From Anaerolineae bacterium (GTDB lineage Bacteria; Chloroflexota; Anaerolineae; Aggregatilineales; UBA3940), in contig JAFGOY010000050.1 in the NCBI GenBank assembly GCA_016926255.1, positions 1-54,410 of the forward strand: 54,410 bases of DNA, written 5' to 3'. This document shows positions 8,144-15,985 of this stretch, piece by piece; the stretch's first letter is position 1; each line of letters begins with the position of its first letter. Under the pieces are notes generated by a model, which saw only the letters and a program-made list of their open reading frames with translations, did not search any database and was not told where the DNA came from. The position numbers were made by a program, and so were the translations under genes.

Positions 8144-9961
8144 TCAGGCCGCAGGCTGCTCCGCCGGTTCGCTGCGCAGCGTTCTGCTCGACCAGACAAG
8201 GCCGCCGATCATTCCAGCCACCCAGACCCAGGCCAGCCCGACGATCCACATCCCACCCCGGCGCACTTCGGTGTAAGGCAGCGCAGCGCTGTCTTTGGCC
8301 GCGTATATCCAGATATATTCGACTCCGTCGAAAAAGAGGGCGAACACCGGCTCCTGATCCGCATATCGATCCCAGTATTCTTCCCACTGGAAGGGCTTGA
8401 GATCGCGCTGAATATGAACCACCGGGAACAGGTGATAATCAACATCGTCGCCCATGTTGAGCGTTTTGTCACTGGGGAAATACTGCTCGAAGGAGGTCAG
8501 AACGCGGCTGGGCATCCCGACTCCTGCATCTTCTCCCGCCTGCTCGCGGACGAAATCGGCGGCGAGGAGCATCCCCTCATGCTGATCGCCGAGTTCGAGC
8601 GCGTACTGAGCGCCGCGATTCCCGCCGAACAGGTGATTGTGTGACGCGCCGTAATCGGGCGCATAAGGCAGCGCCGACAGAGCCTGAAGAATGGTCACCA
8701 ATGCGGCAAGGACCAGCGGCACAGCGGACGACCACGAAAGACGCTTCATAACTGCGGCACGGCTGACAAGATCGATCAGGCAGGCCCCGCCGACAGCCGC
8801 CAGAATTTCGAGGCCCACGTGGGCGGGCGTGATATACCGCTGATCGTATTTCTGGCCGATGGTCATCATCATCCAGAAGAAAAAGACATAGGCGATGAGC
8901 AGCCAGAAGGTCACCGCGTCGAAGGGAAGGCGTCGGTCTTTTCGCCGAACGATGTAAAGCACGACTGCCACTATCGCCAGCGAGAAGGTCACAAAGCTGC
9001 TGTTGAAGATCAGGCAAACAACGTAAAAGAGCGGGTTGGTCTTTTCGCCCGGATAATAGAGACGCCCCAGCAGGAAGCGGGGATCGTCATGGGTGGTGGC
9101 CGCATGGAAGGCGGCGCGGATATACATCTGATCGAGAACATCAATGGGCTTGATCCACATCACAGGCCAGAACAGGAAGGGTAGCGCAGCCATCACCAGC
9201 CAGATCAGGCCGGGGCCGACGAGGATTTTCCACACTTCGGAAAGTATCCACCCGGCACGTTTGTCGCCGTGATCGGCCCAGCCCGATCTCAGATCGAGTA
9301 CAAGGTAGACACCGCAGGCCAGTCCGACATAGGGCACAAGGAAAATACTCGGCAGCTTGGTCAGGAAAGCCAGTCCACCGATCAGGCCCGATGCCAGCAG
9401 GAAAAGCAACTTCTTCTCTTTGAGATAGATCAAAAGCAGCAAAGCCGAGAGGATCATGAAGGACGACAGCAGCGCATCGACGTGGAGGATGCGGCTCTGG
9501 AAAAGCAGATGCGGCGAAAAGGCGAGAATCCCCCCGCCGACGATGCCCGCCTGCCAGCCACCCAAACGGCCAACCGCCCAGGCAATGATCACAACCAGCA
9601 CCGATAGGGCCAGCGCCAGCATGACGATCATCGCCGCGACTTCAGTGCCGGTGTAGGTTGCGCCTTCGGGAATGCTCCAATCATAGACCCAGCGGGCGGG
9701 TTCGAACAAGATGGACGACGAGCTTTCCACTTTGTAATATACGGCATGTCCCATCGCGCCGAGCACCATCGTCGTGACGCCGGGGTGATAGCGCTGGAAG
9801 GTCGCCTCCCAGTCGTGGCTGCGGATCGCATCCTCGAAGGCCAGAGAACGCAGATACCACTGTGGCGGGCGCGACAGCGGGTGGCGGGCACGGACGGCAA
9901 ACGAAACCAGAAACAGCGCAACCGCTAAGATGATAAAGACGTATTTTGGAGGACGTTTCAT
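8144..9961 (-). CDS. ArnT/PMT-like (GT39) membrane glycosyltransferase, second of tandem pair
   Basis: The 605-residue polytopic protein has an N-terminal membrane segment followed by a large acidic first loop. That loop holds ED (residues 43-44, SLAFEDAI) and YHPGVTT, the arrangement used by family-39 polyprenyl-phosphate sugar transferases for catalysis and metal binding. Roughly a dozen hydrophobic segments precede a C-terminal extracytoplasmic domain and a last membrane segment. Such enzymes pass a sugar from a lipid carrier to a protein or glycan outside the membrane. The ATG at 9961 has AGGAAG upstream. It is clearly paralogous to the gene at 10014-11819 (shared RPPQW, YHPGVTTM and LHVDALL motifs). 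Acceptor and donor are unknown. Confidence 0.87.
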   Translation of the reverse strand: MKRPPKYVFIILAVALFLVSFAVRARHPLSRPPQWYLRSLAFEDAIRSHDWEATFQRYHPGVTTMVLGAMGHAVYYKVESSSSILFEPARWVYDWSIPEGATYTGTEVAAMIVMLALALSVLVVIIAWAVGRLGGWQAGIVGGGILAFSPHLLFQSRILHVDALLSSFMILSALLLLIYLKEKKLLFLLASGLIGGLAFLTKLPSIFLVPYVGLACGVYLVLDLRSGWADHGDKRAGWILSEVWKILVGPGLIWLVMAALPFLFWPVMWIKPIDVLDQMYIRAAFHAATTHDDPRFLLGRLYYPGEKTNPLFYVVCLIFNSSFVTFSLAIVAVVLYIVRRKDRRLPFDAVTFWLLIAYVFFFWMMMTIGQKYDQRYITPAHVGLEILAAVGGACLIDLVSRAAVMKRLSWSSAVPLVLAALVTILQALSALPYAPDYGASHNHLFGGNRGAQYALELGDQHEGMLLAADFVREQAGEDAGVGMPSRVLTSFEQYFPSDKTLNMGDDVDYHLFPVVHIQRDLKPFQWEEYWDRYADQEPVFALFFDGVEYIWIYAAKDSAALPYTEVRRGGMWIVGLAWVWVAGMIGGLVWSSRTLRSEPAEQPAA

Positions 9962-10013
9962 TAGCCAACTTCCTGATGAGTAGTGATTTTATGGATCGAG
10001 CAAACAGCAGTAT

Positions 10014-11819
10014 CTACGCAGTGGCGTTTTGCGGCGCAGGCTTCAGCTTCTTCAATGATAAGCCAACCAGAACGCCCAGCCCGATCGTCCACAACCAGGC
10101 GACCACAATCCAGCCGCTGCCACCGTAGTCGACAACTTCATAGGGCACTGCTTTTTCTCCCGTCATATCGCTTACCATCAGCCAGATATAATCGACGCCG
10201 TCGAAGCGAACTAACAGGTTCGGCTCAATGCCCTCAAACTGCTCATAATATTCAAGCCACTGGTCAAGATTCAAGGAGCGCTGCCGGTGGTAGGTATCGA
10301 ACACATAGAAATGCAGACCGGATCGCATCTCTGTCACCCGGTCGTTGTACTGCATCAGCGAGCGCCCGGCCATGACGGTTGTCCCGACTTTTTTGTCGTC
10401 GACGCCATTTCGGTAGAGATAGTCGGCCACATCGATGATGCCCTCGTTCTCATTGCTCAACTCAAGCACCTTGACGGCAATCTGATTGCCACCGAAGAGG
10501 TGATTTCGATAAGCGCCATAGTAAGGCGCATAGGGCAGGAGAATCACGAATTGGGAAAGCACCGCAGCGCCCACAACCAACCATCCATAAAGCTGGCGGC
10601 GTTTCTTCTTGAAAGCCTGCTCGACGAGTGCGGCTACCCCCGCGACGCCCACCGCCGCGACCAGCTCAAAGCCGACATGAGCGGGGAGATTGTAACGCGC
10701 CTCCTGCTTATCGGAGATGGTCATCTGGGCGGTGAAAAAGAACACATACGCCACCAACAGCCAGAAAATGCGCGGCTCAACCGGCAGATCGACCCGTTTG
10801 CGCCAGAATAGGTACAACCCGACTGCCAGCACCGCCAGCACAAACGACACAAACGAGGTATTAAAAGCCAGCACTACCAGATAAAACAACCGGTTGGGCG
10901 GCTCGTTCGGATCGTAGATGCGACCGGCAAAGAAGCGCGGCTTGGGATGAGACGTAAAGACACTCCGGTTGGCTTTCAGGTAGACGGCATCGATCACGTC
11001 CCCCGGGATGACCCACATGGCGGGCCAGAGCGCAAAGGGGAGGATCGCCATCACGATCCAGAGGATCATCGGGCCAACAAGCTGCCGCCAGCCGGTTTTC
11101 AGAAGCCAGCCGATGCGCCCGTCATCCCGTGCTTTCCACGCGGGGACGATCTCATAGAGGAGGCCAACCAGCAGAACCAGCCCGGTATAGGGGAGCAAAA
11201 AGACCGCCGGGGATTTGGTGAGCAGCGAGAAACCGCCGGTCAAACCTGACAGAATGACAAAAATCAGCTTCTTCGTCTGGAGATAACGCAGCATCCACAC
11301 CGCCGAGAGCATCATGAACGCGCCGAGCAGCGCGTCGACGTGAAGCACGCGGCTTTGTGACAGGAAAAACGGCGAGAAGGCCAGAAACGCTCCCCCGGCT
11401 ATGGCAAGCTTCCACCCGCCGAGGCGCTCCAGCACCAGGGAAATGGAGACGATCAGAATGGAGATGACCGCCGACAGCGCGACAATCATCCCGACGGTAT
11501 CTTTACCATAGTCGGTTTGATAGGGGAGCATCGCCCAGTCATAGATGAACTGGATAGGCCGCATTAGCGGGGATTCAATATCCCGGATGCCGTGATAGAA
11601 CCGGTTGCCAACCGCCCCGATTGCCATCGTCGTGACGCCCGGATGGTACTGCTGGTAGGTCTGCTCCCAGTTGCGGAAGTGCAGGGCCGACTCAAACGCA
11701 CGTGAACGCTCGAACCACTGCGGCGGGCGTGAGACGGGATAGCGGATGCGGATCAGGAACGAACTCAGGAATAAGATGACGGCAAAGAGTAAGACTGCCT
11801 TCACGCGAGAAGACTTCAT
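10014..11819 (-). CDS. ArnT/PMT-like (GT39) membrane glycosyltransferase, first of tandem pair
   Basis: The 601-residue polytopic protein is built like its neighbour: N-terminal anchor, catalytic loop with SRAFESAL and YHPGVTTMAIGA, multiple membrane segments, a stretch LHVDALLGAFMMLS, then an extracytoplasmic domain and a final membrane helix. The loop carries FESA where the second copy has FEDA, so one acidic residue of the usual pair is absent at that position. This might alter activity, or the other acid may lie elsewhere. It is separated from the second copy by 52 nt, implying co-transcription. The cell-envelope role is inferred from the family. Confidence 0.87.
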   Translation of the reverse strand: MKSSRVKAVLLFAVILFLSSFLIRIRYPVSRPPQWFERSRAFESALHFRNWEQTYQQYHPGVTTMAIGAVGNRFYHGIRDIESPLMRPIQFIYDWAMLPYQTDYGKDTVGMIVALSAVISILIVSISLVLERLGGWKLAIAGGAFLAFSPFFLSQSRVLHVDALLGAFMMLSAVWMLRYLQTKKLIFVILSGLTGGFSLLTKSPAVFLLPYTGLVLLVGLLYEIVPAWKARDDGRIGWLLKTGWRQLVGPMILWIVMAILPFALWPAMWVIPGDVIDAVYLKANRSVFTSHPKPRFFAGRIYDPNEPPNRLFYLVVLAFNTSFVSFVLAVLAVGLYLFWRKRVDLPVEPRIFWLLVAYVFFFTAQMTISDKQEARYNLPAHVGFELVAAVGVAGVAALVEQAFKKKRRQLYGWLVVGAAVLSQFVILLPYAPYYGAYRNHLFGGNQIAVKVLELSNENEGIIDVADYLYRNGVDDKKVGTTVMAGRSLMQYNDRVTEMRSGLHFYVFDTYHRQRSLNLDQWLEYYEQFEGIEPNLLVRFDGVDYIWLMVSDMTGEKAVPYEVVDYGGSGWIVVAWLWTIGLGVLVGLSLKKLKPAPQNATA

Positions 11820-11917
11820 AAAAAGGTCGACCCTCGGTTTCCCAGTTTGTCGATTCGAACGTTCTGAAACAGGGGTGAATTGTATCGCAGCGATATCCTG
11901 TTCGCCAGACGATCAGA

Positions 11918-12694
11918 CTACGCGAGACGACCGGTGACTGTTCCCTCCGGGTCGAGGATCGTACGGATGATCCGAATCTCGTCGTCGGTTGGCGGGTCAA
12001 CTTCAAAGATCGACTCATGCTGGCGGATCGGCCAGCCGATTTCGGCGGTGACCTCGTCAATTGATACACCGGGATACAGTGCATCGATCTGCATTTCCCG
12101 GTCGTCGTTGAAGAAACTGAACAACGCCTTATCGGTGATCACCTGCATCGGCCCGGCACCGGGCATATAGCGGCCAGCACGGGACGTACCGCCTTCAAGG
12201 TAGCCGGGACTGGTGAGAAAATCAAGACGCTCGACAAAGGCCCGCTGGCTCAGGCGCATGATGATCAACGTGCTGCGGGCATTGATCGCGATCTCGCAGG
12301 CCCCGCCGCTGCCCGGCAGCCGGACTTTTGGCGAGTCGTACTCGCCGATCACCGTCGTGTTCAAATTGCCGTGGCGGTCGATCTGCGCGCCGCCCAGCAG
12401 GGCCGCCCCGACCCATCCACCCTGTAGATAATAACCAAACAGGTCGCCCATCGGAATAACCGACAGCGCCCCGGTCACCAGAGTGGGATCGCCAATCGAG
12501 AGAGGCAGACGAGCAGGCTGGGCACCATAGACGCCGGACTCGTAGATCAACTCAAGGTCAGGGGCGATAGTATGCCGGGCAAGGTTACAGGCGATGTTCG
12601 GCAGGCCAACGCCGACAAAGACCGTCCGGGCACCTCTCAGGGTACGGGAAGCGGCGACGATCATCATTTCGGAGGAAGTGTAGTCAGGGGTCAT
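11918..12694 (-). CDS. CoA-transferase, beta subunit
   Basis: The 258-residue protein is the second subunit of a class I CoA-transferase. It has the glycine-rich VFVGVGLPNIA near residue 25 and the ESG signature (LIYESGVYGA, about residue 51) in which the Glu of glutaconate-type enzymes forms the CoA thioester, plus an LPGSGGACEIA loop. These features resemble glutaconate CoA-transferase B and the IpdB ring-cleavage hydrolase family. Its ATG overlaps the stop of the alpha gene by four bases (ATGA), so the two are translationally coupled. Substrate unknown. Confidence 0.88.
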   Translation of the reverse strand: MTPDYTSSEMMIVAASRTLRGARTVFVGVGLPNIACNLARHTIAPDLELIYESGVYGAQPARLPLSIGDPTLVTGALSVIPMGDLFGYYLQGGWVGAALLGGAQIDRHGNLNTTVIGEYDSPKVRLPGSGGACEIAINARSTLIIMRLSQRAFVERLDFLTSPGYLEGGTSRAGRYMPGAGPMQVITDKALFSFFNDDREMQIDALYPGVSIDEVTAEIGWPIRQHESIFEVDPPTDDEIRIIRTILDPEGTVTGRLA

Positions 12695-13608
12695 GTGTAA
12701 GCTCCGTAATTCAGCGACCCGGTCGGCGCATCGCCCGGATCGAGACGAGAGAGAACATCTTTACCGAGTTTCTCAAGATAGGCGCTCCGGTCTTTCACAT
12801 CGAACACCCACTCTTGCAGCCAGTCTTCGGTTTTCTGCTGATCACGCGAGATTCCATCCCAGGCGAGATAGAACGCATTGTCCCGATCATAGTAGCCCTG
12901 GACATAGGAGGGATGGCAGCCGAACGGCTCATGGACGACCGCGTTGACAATCAGGCCGGGGATCAGCGTACGGTTCGGGTCGGCGCGGATGATCGACTGA
13001 TCGACGATCTCCTCGACGACGACAATCACCTTCCTGGCGGCGAAAGCGGCTTCTTTCTGGATGCCAAGCAGTCCCCACAACTGGGTATTCCCCTCGGCAT
13101 CGGCCCGCTGCGCGTGAATGATCGCCACGTCGGGATTGATCGGCGGGACGACGGCGATTCGCTCTTCACTATACGGGCTTTGAACCAGACTGATCTGCCG
13201 GTTCATCCTCGGCAGATCGGAACCGGTGTAGCTGCGAAGAGGGAAGAAAGGCAGCTTCATCGCCCCGGCGGTGTAGCGCCCGATCATGCCGTAGTGCGAG
13301 TATTCCTCGATCTCCAGCGGTGCGGGAATGCCCTTTTCGATTGCCCGGCGAACGCAGTGAAGCGATCCAACACCGGGATTACCCAGGTAGCTGAAGACGA
13401 GTTTGCTGGCGACACCCGCCGCGATCATCTGATCGTAGATCAGGTCGGGGGTCATGCGGATAAGGGTCAGGTTTCGCCGTCCCTGCCGGATGATCTCGTG
13501 CCCGGCGGCGAAACAGATGAAGGCGGTAAAACCTTCGATGGCAACAGACAGGCCATCACGGACATATTCGGCGATGGCATCGTGCATTGAAAGGAGTTTG
13601 TTTTTCAC
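12691..13608 (-). CDS. CoA-transferase, alpha subunit
   Basis: This is the alpha subunit of the same heteromeric CoA-transferase, resembling glutaconate CoA-transferase A and IpdA (EGFTAFICFAAGHEIIRQG; SYLGNPGVGSLHCVRRA). I set the start at the GTG at 13608 (V-K-N-K-L-L), which gives 305 residues and matches the family N-terminus. An in-frame ATG lies at 13587, and a longer frame reaches 13713 but has no family similarity. The aldehyde dehydrogenase gene is 73 nt upstream on the same strand with a GC hairpin between. An acyl-CoA or dicarboxylate route is plausible but unproved. Confidence 0.87.
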   Translation of the reverse strand: MKNKLLSMHDAIAEYVRDGLSVAIEGFTAFICFAAGHEIIRQGRRNLTLIRMTPDLIYDQMIAAGVASKLVFSYLGNPGVGSLHCVRRAIEKGIPAPLEIEEYSHYGMIGRYTAGAMKLPFFPLRSYTGSDLPRMNRQISLVQSPYSEERIAVVPPINPDVAIIHAQRADAEGNTQLWGLLGIQKEAAFAARKVIVVVEEIVDQSIIRADPNRTLIPGLIVNAVVHEPFGCHPSYVQGYYDRDNAFYLAWDGISRDQQKTEDWLQEWVFDVKDRSAYLEKLGKDVLSRLDPGDAPTGSLNYGAYT

Positions 13609-13638
13609 AGGCGGCTCTTTACGAAGTGTGACAATGCA

Positions 13639-13660
13639 GGGGCGTCTATTCGGACGCCCC
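13639..13660. repeat. GC-rich inverted repeat between dehydrogenase and CoA-transferase genes
   Basis: GGGGCGTC and GACGCCCC form a perfect 8-bp stem with a 6-nt loop, just past the dehydrogenase stop codon. There is no T tract on either strand, so it is more likely an mRNA-stabilising or processing hairpin than a terminator. Confidence 0.5.
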
Positions 13661-13681
13661 CGCCAATGAACAGCAGCAGGA

Positions 13682-15250
13682 TTATCCCTTGATGACCGTC
13701 TGGCTCTGCTCACGAACGTAGTTCAGCAGCGTCCAGTAGCCGCCGATGTTCCGCCCCGAAGACCCGCTGCCCTTCCAACCGCCGAAAGGCTGGTAGCCGG
13801 GCCATGCGCCGGTCGTTGCGCCACCAGACCGGTTGACATAGACGACGCCCGCCTCGATATTGTCGAGGAACCACTGAACTTCGTCGTCGTCGCGGCTGAA
13901 AAATCCCGCCGTCAGTCCGTAGGCGACATCGTTGGCCTGTTCCATAGCCTCGTCAAGCGTATCGAAGGGCACCGCCGCGAGGATCGGGACGAACAGTTCG
14001 TTCTGGATCAGTTCGTGATCATGGGCAAACCCGGTGATGATCGCCGGTTCGACGTAGTAGCCATTGGCGAACTCGCCCTCAGTCAGAACCTTACCACCGT
14101 AGACCACCTCGCCATCGGCGCGAGCCTTCTCCATGAATCGCTTATAGTCCTCAAGACCGCTCTTGTTGACCAGCGGCCCCAGGAAAACCATTTTATCGAG
14201 CGGGTCGCCGATCTTCAGTTCCTTCGTTTTGTCTACCAGCAGGCTCATAAACTCGTCGTAGACATCTTTATGAATATAAACCCGTGAGCAGGCGGAGCAT
14301 TTCTGCCCGCCCATGCCAAAGGCAGAGCGCATCACGCCCTGGGCAGCAATTTCGAGATCGGCCTTGTTGGAGACGATCGCCGGGTTCTTGCCGCCCATCT
14401 CGACAACCACCGGCTTGGGATAATCAGTGGAGAACTGCTTATATACCTGATGGAAGCCGACATCATACGACCCGGTAAAGGTGATCCCATCGACACCGGG
14501 ATTGGTGACCAGTTCGTTGCCCGCCGTTCGCCCCGGCCCGGTGATAAAATTGACCACCCCGGCGGGGACGCCTTCATCCATGAAGTATTCGATGAATTTG
14601 TAGGCGGTGTACGGCGCATCGGACGAGGGCTTGAGAATGAGCGTATTTCCAGCGATCAGCGCCGCAGCCGCAGGCCCACCGGCCAGCGCCAGCGGGAAGT
14701 TGAAGGGCGAGATCACCACCCAGACGCCGTAGGGTTTGAGACGGCTGGTGTTGACATCATCCACGCCAAAGGAATTCATCTTGCGGACGTAGCCGTCGTT
14801 TTCGCGCATCTGATAGGTGTAGTAGCGAAGCAGGTCAGCCGTTTCCTGAACATCGCCCATCGCCTCGACGCGGTTCTTGCCCATCTCCATGATCATCATC
14901 GCCGAGAGTTCCATCATTTCGTCGTTGATGCGATCAGCCACCCGGTCAACGATAGCGCAGCGTTCTTCGTAAGGCATCTGCGCCCAGGTTTTGGCGGCGC
15001 TCCGTGCAGCGGCAATCGCCGCCCGAGAATCTTCGGCAGTTCCCTTCTGGAAATGGATCAGCGGCTCGCGGATATCGGCGGGATTGTACACGGGAAAGGT
15101 TTCGGCGGCCTCGACTTTCTTGCCGCCGATCAGGAGCGGGAATGTTTCCCCTTTCAGCGCCTTCATCCGGCCAATCGCTTCATCGAATGCATTGTGAAGC
15201 TCGGTATCGTCTACCGACATTGTGGTATACGTAATCTTGAACTTTGCCAT
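13682..15250 (-). CDS. Aldehyde dehydrogenase, 1-pyrroline-5-carboxylate dehydrogenase type
   Basis: The 522-residue enzyme oxidises an aldehyde with NAD(P)+. The most similar pattern is L-glutamate gamma-semialdehyde dehydrogenase of proline breakdown. Landmarks: SPFNFPLALAGGP (cofactor fold), FTGSYDVG, the general-base Glu in VVEMGGKNPA near residue 287, the nucleophilic Cys in GGQKCSACSR near residue 320, and PFGGWKGSG near the C-terminus. I set the start at 15250 because GGGAGAA lies 8 nt upstream; the frame continues up to 15364 but that stretch holds the promoter and operator. No proline dehydrogenase gene is visible, so the true substrate could differ. Its start region carries a strong operator-like palindrome, implying specific control. 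Confidence 0.88.
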   Translation of the reverse strand: MAKFKITYTTMSVDDTELHNAFDEAIGRMKALKGETFPLLIGGKKVEAAETFPVYNPADIREPLIHFQKGTAEDSRAAIAAARSAAKTWAQMPYEERCAIVDRVADRINDEMMELSAMMIMEMGKNRVEAMGDVQETADLLRYYTYQMRENDGYVRKMNSFGVDDVNTSRLKPYGVWVVISPFNFPLALAGGPAAAALIAGNTLILKPSSDAPYTAYKFIEYFMDEGVPAGVVNFITGPGRTAGNELVTNPGVDGITFTGSYDVGFHQVYKQFSTDYPKPVVVEMGGKNPAIVSNKADLEIAAQGVMRSAFGMGGQKCSACSRVYIHKDVYDEFMSLLVDKTKELKIGDPLDKMVFLGPLVNKSGLEDYKRFMEKARADGEVVYGGKVLTEGEFANGYYVEPAIITGFAHDHELIQNELFVPILAAVPFDTLDEAMEQANDVAYGLTAGFFSRDDDEVQWFLDNIEAGVVYVNRSGGATTGAWPGYQPFGGWKGSGSSGRNIGGYWTLLNYVREQSQTVIKG

Positions 15251-15311
15251 GCTTTTTCTCCCATGAGTGTAAATGCCAGAGATACGCAACATGTGAAGCA
15301 GATGGACACCG

Positions 15312-15333
15312 ATCAAGTATGCCCATACTTGAT
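15312..15333. promoter_or_regulatory. Perfect 10-2-10 palindromic operator
   Basis: ATCAAGTATG and its exact reverse complement CATACTTGAT are separated by CC. The palindrome overlaps the last bases of the TATAAT -10 box and covers the likely transcription start of the aldehyde dehydrogenase gene, 62 nt upstream of its ATG. Site size and symmetry fit a dimeric helix-turn-helix regulator, and the position fits repression. No regulator gene is adjacent. Confidence 0.75.
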
Positions 15334-15360
15334 TATAGTCGATGACACGCAGGGAGTGAA
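15332..15360 (-). promoter_or_regulatory. Sigma-70-type promoter of the aldehyde dehydrogenase gene
   Basis: On the minus strand TTCACT (15360-15355) and a consensus TATAAT (15337-15332) are separated by 17 nt. Transcription would start near 15325, inside the palindromic operator. Confidence 0.65.
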
Positions 15361-15468
15361 GCACACCGCCCTACTCCAACTCACCGATCACCGGGTGTGA
15401 GAGAACCCCCAGGATTCCCTGATACAATCATGAGGATATTAACATCGGCAGATTAAGGATTGTTCAAC

Positions 15469-15975
15469 TTGACAACTCACAACGATAGCGAAGTCGACTC
15501 GACGCAATTCCGGCGGACGATGGGATTATGGCCGACCGGGGTGGCGGTGCTGGCCGTTCAGAAAGAAAACGGCGAAGTCAAGGCAATGACTGCCAACTCG
15601 ATTACATCTGTCTCGCTCGATCCGCTGCTGGTGCTGGTCTGTATCCACAAAGAGGCAACCATCATACCGCACCTGCATAAAGCCCCAATCCTGTCACTGA
15701 GTTTTCTCAGAGATGATCAGGAAACGCTGTCCGGCTATTTTGCCAAACTCTGGGAAGGATCAGAACCACCTGACTACAAATTTATCGAATGGGCAGGCGG
15801 CGTCAGGCTGGAGTCGTGCGTCGGCGCAGTGGGAATGAAAGAGTACGCCATCCACGAAGTCGGCGATCACTGGATCGTGATCGGCGAGGTGGTGGCTTTA
15901 TTCGAATCGCCCGATCCAACCAACCCGTTGATCTTCTTCGGGGGAAACTACCGGCAGTTGACCGGGGAATCGTAA
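15469..15975 (+). CDS. Flavin reductase-like (FMN-binding split-barrel) protein
   Basis: The roughly 168-residue protein belongs to the flavin reductase/flavoredoxin family, which reduces free flavin or binds FMN. The pattern FRRTMGLWPTGVAVLA near the N-terminus, MTANSITSVSLDPLLVLVC, and a late GDHWIVIGEVV match the family. I chose the TTG at 15469 because AAGGA lies 9 nt upstream; a TTG at 15460 sits directly on that ribosome-binding site, and the first ATG (15520) would cut the conserved FRR segment. It is divergent from the aldehyde dehydrogenase and convergent with the next gene, 10 nt away. Confidence 0.85.
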   Translation: MTTHNDSEVDSTQFRRTMGLWPTGVAVLAVQKENGEVKAMTANSITSVSLDPLLVLVCIHKEATIIPHLHKAPILSLSFLRDDQETLSGYFAKLWEGSEPPDYKFIEWAGGVRLESCVGAVGMKEYAIHEVGDHWIVIGEVVALFESPDPTNPLIFFGGNYRQLTGES

Positions 15976-15985
15976 TCGGCGGCAG

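Noticed and set aside
14450-15400. Plus-strand open frame of 316 codons opposite the aldehyde dehydrogenase
   Set aside because: Lies over conserved dehydrogenase sequence, operator and promoter; no recognisable protein features.
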